NCBI GenBank assembly: GCA_022511505.1
Contig: JAFLTK010000238.1
Coordinates: forward strand, 1-17,924
Reading direction: 5' to 3'
Length of the DNA stretch: 17,924 nucleotides
DNA from: Muribaculaceae bacterium
GTDB lineage: Bacteria; Bacteroidota; Bacteroidia; Bacteroidales; Muribaculaceae
Below the pieces are notes generated by a model. It was not told the origin of the DNA. It searched no databases and saw nothing but the letters and a program-made list of their open reading frames with translations. Below are positions 6,873 to 15,062 of the stretch, piece after piece. Made by a program: the position numbers and the translations under genes. Every line of letters starts with the position of its first letter. The first letter of the stretch is position 1.

Positions 6873-6895
6873 TTTCAGTTGGCGTTTCAGTTGGC
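6873..6895. repeat. 12-bp tandem duplication spanning the stop codon of the SGNH gene
   Basis: TTTCAGTTGGC occurs at 6873-6883 and 6885-6895. Read on the minus strand, the unit contains GCC AAC TGA, so the last two codons and the stop are repeated in the same frame. Reading through the first stop would add only three residues before an identical second stop. Confidence 0.8.
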
Positions 6896-7819
6896 TATGG
6901 TATCGCGAAGGATTTTTGTGAACTTTTCTGCTCCGAGGAGATTGAAATGATCTGCATCATAGAAATCAGACTCGACAAATCTTGGATCATCGATCATGTT
7001 TAGATATGTGAAATCATAACGGCGCGCAAGACTGTCGGCCAGGTGTGTGACCATCTTATACTGACCGGGGTTGAGATTATCGCGATAGGATTCCAAGGCC
7101 GGCATCGTGACCAGCACGAGTTGAATATCGCGCTCCCGGCAATAGCTCGCAATTGCCGATAGATAAGCGACATTATCGTCCACGGCACTGAAGTCTTTGC
7201 CGGTGTGACGCTGAGCTGCTTTTAAGCCTGATTCCTTCCACCCCCAACTCTTGCCTTTAGAAAAGTCTTTACCGAAACCCAGTGAGTCACATGACAGCTG
7301 TTTCCCATCCATCAGCGCTCTAAGTTTTTGTGAAAATAGCGCAGGCCGCGAGAGCTCAAAGTTGTAGCGAGAGAGGTCGCCGTGAAAATTCACATCCATG
7401 TATATTTTATAATTTGCAGCAAAACTCCAGTAATCAGTTTCGGCAAAATCATAATCGGTAAACGAAGCATAGGACAGAGGCAGAATTACAGTTTTAAGAT
7501 TGGCGAAAGGATAATTGCGAAGCAGTTGGTTGTCATAACGGAATATCTGGGAAACGTTGGCAAGATTGAACGCACTATCACCAAACACCTGAGGACGTAT
7601 ACCATAATAACCATGAGAACTACCGAGTATCAATGTTGCGATATCATCTGACTTTGCACTCAGTCGTTCATGCTTGTATTTGTAGGGATTGGGGAGCAGG
7701 CTGCGTATGGCGATTTCACAAACTACAAGCGTCATTACTATTAAGGCGCCAAATATCGAGCAGTTTAACATGAAACGGCCCAATGCTACCTTTTGCTTTG
7801 TAAAATCATTTAGTCTCAT
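6887..7819 (-). CDS. SGNH-hydrolase-like membrane-anchored partner of the MBOAT acyltransferase
   Basis: A 310-residue protein with one membrane segment near the N terminus (about 16-40) and a long extracytoplasmic part. It has SGNH-type features: block I GSSHGYYGI at 66-74, likely nucleophile Ser68, and a C-terminal DADHFNLLGAEKF at 288-300 with the Asp-x-x-His pair D288/H291. LVLVTMPA in the second half fits the preceding strand. Proteins of this kind (DltD, AlgJ/AlgX, PatB-like) work with an MBOAT to move an acyl group onto a polysaccharide outside the membrane. The start ATG (7819-7817) overlaps the MBOAT stop by one base (TGATG), pointing to translational coupling. The target is not evident because no polysaccharide synthesis genes are in the window. 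Confidence 0.75.
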   Translation of the reverse strand: MRLNDFTKQKVALGRFMLNCSIFGALIVMTLVVCEIAIRSLLPNPYKYKHERLSAKSDDIATLILGSSHGYYGIRPQVFGDSAFNLANVSQIFRYDNQLLRNYPFANLKTVILPLSYASFTDYDFAETDYWSFAANYKIYMDVNFHGDLSRYNFELSRPALFSQKLRALMDGKQLSCDSLGFGKDFSKGKSWGWKESGLKAAQRHTGKDFSAVDDNVAYLSAIASYCRERDIQLVLVTMPALESYRDNLNPGQYKMVTHLADSLARRYDFTYLNMIDDPRFVESDFYDADHFNLLGAEKFTKILRDTIAN

Positions 7820-9261
7820 CAGAATTGGAAATAGATAAATTCTTCAGGAGTATCACTCCAGAATATAATTAACAGAAAAACTGCATAGTAGACAGCCCAT
7901 CTGACGGCACGATAGCGCAACAGGCCATCATGGGACAACTGTAGGCCAAACTCGCGATGACGTTGACACCACTCTACAATGAAAAGGATGGCGATGGCTT
8001 TAAGCGAAAGCAGATAGTCCCACGGAATTGTCAATTTAAAATGAGTGAAGATACGCGTCAGGTAGCCCAGAGCGTGTGACATGTTTTCGGCCCTGAAAAA
8101 GATGCGGCCAAAAGTAACGATGCAAAAGGTTGTCAATAGTTGTATCACTTCGATGAAACGAGGCAAGTATCGACCTTGGGCGACAACCGTTTTTCGATAC
8201 TTTTTTGTGGTGCCTAACAAAATCAAAGGAATAAAGAATATGGCATTGAAAAGACCCCAGCAGATATAGGACCAATCGGCTCCGTGCCAGAAACCGCTAA
8301 GCAGGAATATCATAAGGGTGTTGAAAATCGTCAATCTCATTGTTCCTCGACTGCCCCCAAGAGGAATGTATACATAGTCGACAAACCAACGATTCAGTGA
8401 AACGTGCCACCGGCGCCAAAACTCTGCTACATTGCGTGATAGATAGGGATAATGAAAGTTTCTCGACAGATTGATACCAAAGAGACGAGCCGCTCCTATA
8501 GCGATATCCGAATAACCTGAGAAATCGCCATATATTTGAAACGAGAACAGAATAGCACCCCAGATCAACATTCCACCGTCAAAAGCCTCATAATTTCCAT
8601 AAATAACGTTGACAGCCTTGGCACAGTTATCGGCTACCACCATTTTCTTGAACAAACCCCAAAGAATCTGTTGTAAGCCCTCGACGCCTTTGGAATAGGA
8701 AAACCGACGACGGTTTAAAAACTGTGGCAACAGGTTGGAGGCGCGCTCAATCGGTCCTGCCACAAGTTGGGGGAAAAAACTGATGAAAGCGTAGAATGAA
8801 ATGACATCGCGCGTGGCCGGTATTCTTTTGCGATAAACATCAATTGTGTAACTCAACGCTTGCAGAGTGTAGAAACTAATACCGACGGGAAGTACCAACC
8901 CAAGAGTGAACGCGTCTAACTCGATACCAAACAGCCCTAAGAGTTTGGCAAAATTAATCGAGAAGAAATCAAAATACTTAAATGTACATAGAACCCCCAG
9001 GCATATAATTACTGTAAGAGTCACTATGGCGCGACGAATTGGACGTCGGCCATCGTATGTCTCAAGCAAAATTCCGCTTGTAAAACTGACGGTTGTTATA
9101 AAAAATATCAAAAAGAGAAATCTCCAGTCCCACCATCCATAAAAGATGTAACTCGCGCTTACTATGAACAGATTTTGAGCGCGAAGATTCCCCGATAGAC
9201 ACCAATAGAGGATAAAAACTATCGGAAGGAAAATTAAAAATTCAATAGAATTGAACAACAT
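7819..9261 (-). CDS. MBOAT-family membrane-bound O-acyltransferase (AlgI/DltB-like)
   Basis: A 480-residue polytopic membrane protein. Family motifs: LVLPVGISFYTLQALSYTID (122-141), LVAGPIERASNLLPQF (166-181), DFSGYSDIAIG (246-256), FWRRWHVSLNRWF (281-293), VYIPLGGSRG (297-306) and LSGFWHGADW (321-330) with the invariant catalytic His326. AlgI-type proteins take acyl groups, usually acetyl, across the inner membrane for transfer to an exported glycan by an SGNH partner, here the overlapping downstream gene. Length is typical (about 470-490). The gene lies just after the rnf terminator and no strong promoter is seen; CAGAAATA at 9273-9280 (minus strand TATTTCTG) is one mismatch from the -7 box. 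Lower GC than the rnf genes suggests a separate history. Confidence 0.92.
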   Translation of the reverse strand: MLFNSIEFLIFLPIVFILYWCLSGNLRAQNLFIVSASYIFYGWWDWRFLFLIFFITTVSFTSGILLETYDGRRPIRRAIVTLTVIICLGVLCTFKYFDFFSINFAKLLGLFGIELDAFTLGLVLPVGISFYTLQALSYTIDVYRKRIPATRDVISFYAFISFFPQLVAGPIERASNLLPQFLNRRRFSYSKGVEGLQQILWGLFKKMVVADNCAKAVNVIYGNYEAFDGGMLIWGAILFSFQIYGDFSGYSDIAIGAARLFGINLSRNFHYPYLSRNVAEFWRRWHVSLNRWFVDYVYIPLGGSRGTMRLTIFNTLMIFLLSGFWHGADWSYICWGLFNAIFFIPLILLGTTKKYRKTVVAQGRYLPRFIEVIQLLTTFCIVTFGRIFFRAENMSHALGYLTRIFTHFKLTIPWDYLLSLKAIAILFIVEWCQRHREFGLQLSHDGLLRYRAVRWAVYYAVFLLIIFWSDTPEEFIYFQF

Positions 9262-9340
9262 CTTTCTAATAACAGAAATATTTGGAACAGAAACAGTGGG
9301 ACGACCGACAACGCTTTATCGCGACAATACGATTCCACAT

Positions 9341-9375
9341 TTAAAAGAAGGGCGGCGAGTTGGTCGCCGCCCTTC
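9341..9375 (-). terminator. intrinsic terminator of the rnf operon
   Basis: GAAGGGCGGCGA (9347-9358) pairs perfectly with TCGCCGCCCTTC (9364-9375), a 12-bp GC-rich stem with a 5-base loop. On the minus strand it is followed at once by TTTTAA (9346-9341). It lies about 25 bases past the rnfA stop and separates the rnf operon from the MBOAT gene. Confidence 0.9.
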
Positions 9376-9400
9376 CTTGGAAAAAGTGGGTTATCGATTA

Positions 9401-9982
9401 TTAGCCAATCTTGATGCCCGAGAAGCCCATGAATGCCATGGCAAGGAGGCCGGCGACAACGAGTGCGATGGGCACTCCGCGCATGGCGCGGGGCACTTCA
9501 ACGAGCTCGAGTTGCTCGCGGATGCCGGCAAACATGATGAGCGCCAGGGTGAAACCGATGGCGGTTGCTACGGCATAAACGATTGACTGACCGAGGTCCA
9601 TACCGTTGCGGATTACCAGGATGGCGACACCAAGAACGGCACAGTTGGTAGTAATCAGGGGGAGGAACACACCCAGAGCCATGTAGAGCGCGGGAGTCAC
9701 CTTCTTCATAATCATCTCGAGCATCTGAACGAGAGCGGCGATGACGAGGATGAAGACGATTGTCTGCATGAACTGGAGGTTCAGGGGATTGAGCACAAAC
9801 GACTGGAGGAGCCAGGTGATTGCAGTGGCCATCAGCATGACAAAAGTCACTGCGGCGCCCATACCAACTGCCGACGACAGTTTCTTTGACACGCCCAAGA
9901 AGGGGCAGATGCCGAGGAACTGGGCGAAGACAATATTGTTGACAAATATTGCCGTTACGATAATTGAAATATATTCAAGCAT
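9401..9982 (-). CDS. rnfA: Rnf complex membrane subunit RnfA
   Basis: A 193-residue integral membrane protein with six hydrophobic segments, matching RnfA/NqrE. It forms, with RnfE, the membrane core that passes electrons through a shared Fe-S centre; the ligand cysteines are visible as GICPFLG (Cys26) and TTNCAVLG (Cys114). It also has NNIVFAQFLG (15-24) and the C-terminal GIREQLELVEVP. Length is typical (about 190). It is the last gene of the operon, 19 bases after rnfE, followed by the terminator. Confidence 0.96.
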   Translation of the reverse strand: MLEYISIIVTAIFVNNIVFAQFLGICPFLGVSKKLSSAVGMGAAVTFVMLMATAITWLLQSFVLNPLNLQFMQTIVFILVIAALVQMLEMIMKKVTPALYMALGVFLPLITTNCAVLGVAILVIRNGMDLGQSIVYAVATAIGFTLALIMFAGIREQLELVEVPRAMRGVPIALVVAGLLAMAFMGFSGIKIG

Positions 9983-10001
9983 GACTTTGGTTTATTGATG
10001 G

Positions 10002-10601
10002 TTAGTTTTGTTTGTTCTTGAGGGTGTTGAAGATTGCAATCAGGAAACCGAGGGCGATGAACGCGCCGGGGGCAAGAACAAAAATCAACGAGCCATAGTT
10101 CTCGGGATAGATGGCGGCGCCAAAGATGCGGCCGGTGCCGAGAATTTCACGAACGGCACCGAGCAGAGTCAGCGCGATGGTGAAGCCGAGGCCGATGCCG
10201 ATACCGTCGAGCAGCGAGTCAAAGACCGGGTTGCGCGAAGCGAAAGCCTCGGCGCGACCAAGAACGATACAGTTGACCACGATGAGCGGGATGAAGATGC
10301 CGAGCATGGCGTCGAGCGCGGGCAGGTAGGCCTGCATGAACATCTGAAGCACGGTCACAAACGTAGCAATAACAACGATGTAGGCCGGGATGCGAACGCC
10401 CGAGGGAACGAAATTCTTGATGGCAGAGATTACAACGTTTGAGCAGATGAGCACCGCCATTGTCGCGAGACCCATGCTCATGCCGGTCAAAGCACTGCCG
10501 GTTGTACCGAGGGTGGGACACATGCCAAGAAGCAGCACAAATGTCGGGTTGTCCCTGACGATACCGTTGAGTATGATATTTAACTTGTTCATAATCTGCA
10601 A
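10002..10601 (-). CDS. rnfE: Rnf complex membrane subunit RnfE
   Basis: A 199-residue polytopic membrane protein of the RnfE/NqrD family, related to RnfA by ancient duplication and inserted in the opposite orientation. Cysteines equivalent to those of RnfA are in LGMCPTLG (Cys28) and VVNCIVLGRAEAFA (Cys111). Other family features are NPTFVLLLG (18-26), SGVRIPAYIVVIA (67-79) and the glycine-rich DGIGIGLGFT. A second possible start is the Met at residue 4 (MNKLNIILNG), close to the usual N terminus. It begins 6 bases after the rnfG stop and is read together with it. Confidence 0.96.
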   Translation of the reverse strand: MQIMNKLNIILNGIVRDNPTFVLLLGMCPTLGTTGSALTGMSMGLATMAVLICSNVVISAIKNFVPSGVRIPAYIVVIATFVTVLQMFMQAYLPALDAMLGIFIPLIVVNCIVLGRAEAFASRNPVFDSLLDGIGIGLGFTIALTLLGAVREILGTGRIFGAAIYPENYGSLIFVLAPGAFIALGFLIAIFNTLKNKQN

Positions 10602-10607
10602 GATTGA

Positions 10608-11204
10608 TTACTGGTTAAGGTCGCGATATTGGATAAAGGCGGCGTGGGCACGGCGCAGGGCGTTGAGGAACGCGCGCGAGGTGATGGTCGCTGCGGTGAT
10701 GGCGTCAACTGCGCCGCCGTCTTTGCTTACGTGCATATCCTCGGTGGCGGGGTTGCGGCCGATGACACAGCGCGAGGGGTTGGCGGTGTCGCTGAACCAT
10801 TCGCCCATCTTTGCGCCGAGACCGGGGGTCTCCTCGTGGGACAGAACGGTGTAGCCGGTGACATTGCCTTCGATGTCAAAGCCAAACATTATAGAGATGT
10901 GGCCCGAGAAACCCTCGTTGTCCCAACTCTCAACGGCGGCTCCAACGAGCTTGCCGTCTTTCATGGCGGGGAAGACGTTGACGTGGTCAATATCTTCGAG
11001 GACTTTTATCTCGGCCTTGGCTTCCATGGGCTGGTTGTCAAAGTCGGGCGTAACGTCGCGGATGGCCTGTACTTGCTTTTCTTGCTTTGCCTGCTCGATG
11101 GGGCCCGAGGTGGTGTTATAAACCCATGCCAGAAGGGCACCGGCAACGATGGTGATGCAGCCGAGCGACAGAATCATGTTGGCGACTGACGATTTCATGC
11201 TCAT
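10608..11204 (-). CDS. rnfG: Rnf complex FMN-binding subunit RnfG
   Basis: A 198-residue protein with one N-terminal membrane helix (about 8-29) and a periplasmic FMN_bind domain. FMN is attached covalently to a Thr in the family motif S/T-G-A-T; here the motif reads TAATITS (170-176), with Thr173 as the likely attachment site and Ala in place of Gly. The conserved SHEETPGLGAKM (122-133) is intact. It carries electrons between RnfD and the membrane core. Its ATG overlaps the rnfD stop by four bases (ATGA at 11204-11201), suggesting coupled translation. Confidence 0.95.
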   Translation of the reverse strand: MSMKSSVANMILSLGCITIVAGALLAWVYNTTSGPIEQAKQEKQVQAIRDVTPDFDNQPMEAKAEIKVLEDIDHVNVFPAMKDGKLVGAAVESWDNEGFSGHISIMFGFDIEGNVTGYTVLSHEETPGLGAKMGEWFSDTANPSRCVIGRNPATEDMHVSKDGGAVDAITAATITSRAFLNALRRAHAAFIQYRDLNQ

Positions 11205-12154
11205 TTCTTACTCCTTTCTCCGAACTTGGCCGGCTTAATGTAGCGATTGATAAGCGGGGTGAAGCCGTTCATCAGCAGGATTGCAAACGACATACCCTCG
11301 GGATAGGCACCCCATTGACGGATGATGATGGTAATCAAGCCGATAAGCGCGCCATAGACAAGCATACCGCGGTGGCTCATAGGCGAGGTTACATAGTCGG
11401 TAGCCATGAAGATGGCGCCGAGCAACAGACCGCCCGAGAGAATCTCGACACAGGGGTCAACACCGATGCAGAACGAGAACGCGGCGGCAACGACCACAAT
11501 CGACACGGGGATGTGCCAGGTGATAACGCGGGTGCAGAGCAGGTAGATGAAGCCAATCAGCAGCGCGATGGCGCTGACCTCGCCGAGCGAGCCGCCCATC
11601 TGGCCGGTCAGGCCGTTGAGCAGGTCAACGTTCTTGGGGTCGATGAGGCCCATCTTCAACTGTGAAAGGATGGTCGCGCCGGTGGTGGCGTCGGGATAGC
11701 TGGTGGTGTTTACCAAAGGTTCGGGCCAGGTTGTCATCTGAACCGGGAACGACAGGAGCAGGAACACGCGGCCAACGAGAGCCGGGTTGAAAATGTTACA
11801 TCCCAAGCCGCCGAAAGCCATCTTGCCGATGCCGATAGCAACCACCGAGCCAATCAGGACAATCCAGACGGGGAGGTTGGACGGAAGGTTAAAACCGAGC
11901 AGAACGCCCGTCAGGATAGCCGCGCCGTTGCCAATCTGTGCCGGCTGGCGCAACATGAAGCGAGTAATCAGGTATTCGGTCAAGACACAACCTACAACCG
12001 AGGTTGCGATGACGATAGCGGCGCCGATGCCAAAGAAATAGAGCGCGCAGAGCAACGCCGGCACCAGGGCTATGACCACGTTCCACATGCAACGCGAGAC
12101 GGTGTTGGACGTGTGGACGTGTGGTGAAGGTGATATAAATAATAGTTGTTGCAT
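11201..12154 (-). CDS. rnfD: Rnf complex membrane flavoprotein RnfD
   Basis: A 317-residue polytopic membrane protein of the RnfD/NqrB family. The covalent FMN motif is TTGATILSQ at 157-165, with Thr161 as the likely attachment residue. Other conserved blocks: SPSPHVH (8-14), GKMAFGGLGCNIFNPALVGRV-type region at 110-130, and FMATDYVTSPMS in the C-terminal half. NqrB/RnfD proteins also bind riboflavin and lie near the ion pathway; whether this enzyme moves Na+ or H+ cannot be told from sequence. It starts 9 bases after the rnfC stop. Confidence 0.96.
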   Translation of the reverse strand: MQQLLFISPSPHVHTSNTVSRCMWNVVIALVPALLCALYFFGIGAAIVIATSVVGCVLTEYLITRFMLRQPAQIGNGAAILTGVLLGFNLPSNLPVWIVLIGSVVAIGIGKMAFGGLGCNIFNPALVGRVFLLLSFPVQMTTWPEPLVNTTSYPDATTGATILSQLKMGLIDPKNVDLLNGLTGQMGGSLGEVSAIALLIGFIYLLCTRVITWHIPVSIVVVAAAFSFCIGVDPCVEILSGGLLLGAIFMATDYVTSPMSHRGMLVYGALIGLITIIIRQWGAYPEGMSFAILLMNGFTPLINRYIKPAKFGERSKK

Positions 12155-12163
12155 GGTTGAATG

Positions 12164-13510
12164 TCAAGATTTGCGTGAACGGATATTGGCCATGACAGTA
12201 GCCTTGCCCAAGCGGATAAAGTCCAGAAGCGGACGCGAGGCGGGACAGATGAAACTGCATGAGCCACACTCGATGCAGTTGACAATCTTCTCGGCCTCGG
12301 CATCATCCCAGCGCTTTAGGCGCGAGAGGGTGCTGAGCAAGTAGGGCTCGAGACCCATAGGACAGACGTCGACACACTTGGCGCAGCGGATACAGTTCTC
12401 GATGGGGCGGCGCTGGGCTTCGCCCTGAGAGAAGATGAGGAGCGCCGAAGTGCCTTTGACGGCGGGCGAGTCGAGATTGCTGATTGTGCGACCCATCATG
12501 GGGCCGCCGCCGATAACCTTGCCGGTGTCTTCGGGCAGACCGCCGGCAGCCTCGATGAGGGTGGTCAGCGGAGTACCGATGGCAAAGAGGAAGTTACCGG
12601 GCTTGGCAACGCCGGGACCGGTGACGGTGGCGATGCGCTCCATCAGCGGCTCGCCGTAGCGAACGGCGCGATGAACCGCGTAGGCCGTGGCAACGTTTTG
12701 AACAACGGCGCCGGTGGCGATGGGCAGAGCGCCCGAGGGAACTTCGCGGCCAATGACAGCCTCGATGAGCTGCTTTTCACCGCCTTGCGGATATTTGACT
12801 TTCAGCGGGCAGACTTCAACGTCGGTAGCGCCGGCGAGTTTCTCCTGAAGCAGAGCGATTGCGTCGGGCTTGTTGGACTCGATACCGATGACGGCACGAT
12901 TGACGCCAACCGAGCGGGCTAGAAGACGAACGCCCTCGATGACTTCATCGGGGTGCTCGAGCATCAGACGGTGGTCGGCAGTGATGTAGGGCTCACACTC
13001 TACAGCGTTGATAATGACCACCTCGGGCTTGAACTCGGGGGGAGGCGACAGTTTGACGTGGGTTGGGAAGGTTGCACCACCGAGACCAACGATACCGGCG
13101 CCCTTGATGATGTCCTTGATTTCACCGGCCTGAAGGGCGGCGATTTCGGCATCGGTGCGTGCCGGCTTGGCGTTCTTGCGGGCCTCGGCGTCGGCGGCAG
13201 CATCGTCGGCATCGGCCTTGATGTAGACCGCGGGCACGGCAAGGCCTTGCTGGTTCTTGACAGTGTCTACTTTAACGACAGTACCCGAAATGGGGGTGTG
13301 AACGGGAGCGGACACAAAGCCGCCGGCTTCGGCGATGACATCGCCGCGCTTAACTTTATCACCCTTGGCGACAACCGGTTTTGCAGGCGCTCCGATGTGT
13401 TGACCCAGCATTAGGGTCACTTCGCCGGGAAGGTCGAGAGTAATAATCTCGTTGCCGGCGGTCAACTTTTGCTCGGGGGGATGAACCCCGCCTTTTGAGA
13501 ATGTTTTCAT
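12164..13510 (-). CDS. rnfC: Rnf complex NADH-site Fe-S flavoprotein RnfC
   Basis: A 448-residue cytoplasmic-side subunit that exchanges electrons with NAD(H) through non-covalent FMN and Fe-S clusters. It opens with the RnfC barrel-sandwich region (FSKGGVHPPE at 4-13, biotinyl-like HTPISGTVV at 71-79), then the nucleotide/FMN site GLGGATFPTHVK (142-153) and INAVECEPY-type motif. Two ferredoxin-type 4Fe-4S motifs follow near the C terminus: C373, C376, C379, C383 and C412, C415, C418, C422. The length is that of the short form (about 440-450) without the long repeat tail of E. coli RsxC. Its start overlaps the rnfB stop by four bases (ATGA). Confidence 0.96.
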   Translation of the reverse strand: MKTFSKGGVHPPEQKLTAGNEIITLDLPGEVTLMLGQHIGAPAKPVVAKGDKVKRGDVIAEAGGFVSAPVHTPISGTVVKVDTVKNQQGLAVPAVYIKADADDAAADAEARKNAKPARTDAEIAALQAGEIKDIIKGAGIVGLGGATFPTHVKLSPPPEFKPEVVIINAVECEPYITADHRLMLEHPDEVIEGVRLLARSVGVNRAVIGIESNKPDAIALLQEKLAGATDVEVCPLKVKYPQGGEKQLIEAVIGREVPSGALPIATGAVVQNVATAYAVHRAVRYGEPLMERIATVTGPGVAKPGNFLFAIGTPLTTLIEAAGGLPEDTGKVIGGGPMMGRTISNLDSPAVKGTSALLIFSQGEAQRRPIENCIRCAKCVDVCPMGLEPYLLSTLSRLKRWDDAEAEKIVNCIECGSCSFICPASRPLLDFIRLGKATVMANIRSRKS

Positions 13511-14388
13511 GCTTGGGGGGTGTTGGACGCCACGGCAGTAGCCTCGGCGGCGGGTTTTTCGGGGTTAACTTTTTTAACGGGGAAATTAACGGCGTGGATA
13601 GCGTGGGTCGGGCAGACGTCGACACACTTGCGGCACAACTTACATTTGTTGAAGTCGATGTAGCTGAGGTTGCTCTCAACGGTAATGGCCTGGTGGGGAC
13701 ACTCCTTGAGACACTTGCTGCAACCGATACATGCAACCTGGCAAGCCTTGCGAGCCACCGCGCCCTTGTCTTTGTTGGAGCAGGCAACGTAGACTCTCAT
13801 GCCGCGCGGGCCTTTCTTGCGCAACTCGATGAGGCGACGGGGACAAGCCTTGACACAGGCACCGCAAGCGGTACATTTGTCCTGGTCAACAACCGGGAGC
13901 CCGTCGGGACCCATAACGATAGCGCCAAAGTTACAGGCGTCAACACAGTCGCCGCAACCGAGACAGCCATAGCTGCAATCGGTTGTACCGGTGCCGAGAG
14001 TAGCGAGCACGGCACACGATGCCGGGCCGGTGTAGGCCGACGTGCGCGGGCGGAACTCGCATTTTCCGTTACACTTGAGCACGGCAACCATCGGCGTCGC
14101 ATCGCCGGCAGCGAGGCCAACGATGTCGGCAATCTTAGCCATCACCGGCGCGCCGCCAACGGGACAGTTAAGCCCGTCGAGAGTGCTTGCCTGGGTGCAT
14201 GCCGTCGCAAAATCGTGGCAACCACTGCGACCGCAACCGCCACAGTTGGCGCCCGGCAACACCTGCTCGATTTGCTCGATGCGCGGGTCCTCGGCTACAT
14301 AAAAGCGGCGTGAGACGATAAACAACACGGCCGCGCCTATGATACCGATGCCTCCGAGCACGAGAATTGACAAGAGAATGGTATTCAT
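13507..14388 (-). CDS. rnfB: Rnf complex Fe-S subunit RnfB, long form
   Basis: A 293-residue protein with an N-terminal membrane helix (about 4-26). It then has the RnfB Fe-S domain (NCGGCGRSGC at 48-57 with Cys49, 52, 57 and Cys75) and four CxxCxxCxxxC ferredoxin motifs starting at Cys142, Cys172, Cys220 and Cys249. It accepts electrons from reduced ferredoxin and passes them into the membrane part. E. coli RsxB, about 190 residues, has only two ferredoxin motifs, so this is the longer anaerobe type. The Ala/Pro/Lys-rich tail (271-293) is probably unstructured. It starts 37 bases after the RseC-like gene and overlaps rnfC. Confidence 0.96.
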   Translation of the reverse strand: MNTILLSILVLGGIGIIGAAVLFIVSRRFYVAEDPRIEQIEQVLPGANCGGCGRSGCHDFATACTQASTLDGLNCPVGGAPVMAKIADIVGLAAGDATPMVAVLKCNGKCEFRPRTSAYTGPASCAVLATLGTGTTDCSYGCLGCGDCVDACNFGAIVMGPDGLPVVDQDKCTACGACVKACPRRLIELRKKGPRGMRVYVACSNKDKGAVARKACQVACIGCSKCLKECPHQAITVESNLSYIDFNKCKLCRKCVDVCPTHAIHAVNFPVKKVNPEKPAAEATAVASNTPQA

Positions 14389-14425
14389 AATAACTTGAAA
14401 TATAAATGATTGGTTTTTATTTTCC

Positions 14426-14848
14426 TTACTTTGATGCCTTTGTTATCTTCCAGTTCATTGAAAACTCCAGCCGGCGGCCAAACATCAGTCCCAGCACCCC
14501 AAAATAGACCACGCTGGCAATCGCTGCCGCCAGCGCCGCCGTCACCTCGCTGTAGCCAAGGTTGAGGAGTATCAAAATCGCTGCCAATATGATGATTATA
14601 GGCATAACAAATGCCAGCAGAATACTCTTCCACTGGGCGCCCGACGAGGGCTCAAATTCTATCATGTCGCCCGGAGAGAAACGAGGCGCAAGGGGGGTGT
14701 GGAGAACGACCAGGTCATCATCATTCTTTGAACCGCAGAAAGCAACTATCGCGCAACCTTCACAGTGGCAATCACTTGACACCTTGACTGTCAGCAAATT
14801 GCCCTCGCTCTTGATGACAACTCCACGCCGGGTGGTTATATCGGCCAT
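14426..14848 (-). CDS. rseC: RseC/MucC-family membrane protein, first gene of rnf operon
   Basis: A 140-residue protein of the RseC/MucC family. Residues 1-70 are a soluble domain beginning ITTRRGVVIKSEGNLLTVKV and holding four conserved Cys (27, 29, 32, 38 in DCHCEGCAIVAFCG). Two membrane helices follow, at about 74-96 and 101-126. In E. coli RseC acts with the Rsx (Rnf) complex in keeping SoxR reduced. In Bacteroidota a homologue commonly precedes rnfB and may help assemble the complex or its cofactors; that role is inferred. No soxR is in the window. The gene is probably the start of the whole operon because a -7 box lies about 95 bases upstream and the next gene outward is divergent. Confidence 0.9.
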   Translation of the reverse strand: MADITTRRGVVIKSEGNLLTVKVSSDCHCEGCAIVAFCGSKNDDDLVVLHTPLAPRFSPGDMIEFEPSSGAQWKSILLAFVMPIIIILAAILILLNLGYSEVTAALAAAIASVVYFGVLGLMFGRRLEFSMNWKITKASK

Positions 14849-14942
14849 GGCACTGAATATAGGTTTTCTATTGACTGATTGATAGCAACAGCAACGACGT
14901 CGACATCCCTCCGGATTGCAACGTCATCACCTGAGCACGGCG

Positions 14943-14950
14943 CAAAGTTA
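14943..14950 (-). promoter_or_regulatory. candidate promoter -7 box of the rnf operon
   Basis: On the minus strand 14950-14943 reads TAACTTTG, a match to TAnnTTTG, within the 11-mer TGTAACTTTGC that also precedes the TonB receptor gene. A clear -33 TTTG is not seen. Transcription would start near 14936, giving a leader of about 88 bases before the rseC-like ATG at 14848. Confidence 0.5.
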
Positions 14951-15062
14951 CAAAAAAAATTGTATCCTTCCACCTTTTTAACATAAAACTTTATCTTCAT
15001 TAATAGAGAAGCCTAAACCTCTTGACTTAACCACTTCTATGTGCATCGCGAAAGGCAATCTT

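Noticed and set aside
13495..14313. A 272-codon open frame on the plus strand over rnfB
   Set aside because: It is the antisense shadow of rnfB; the minus-strand protein has all RnfB motifs and fits the operon exactly.
14849..14942. A riboswitch in the leader of the rnf operon
   Set aside because: The roughly 90-base leader has no recognisable flavin or other riboswitch core and no long stems.
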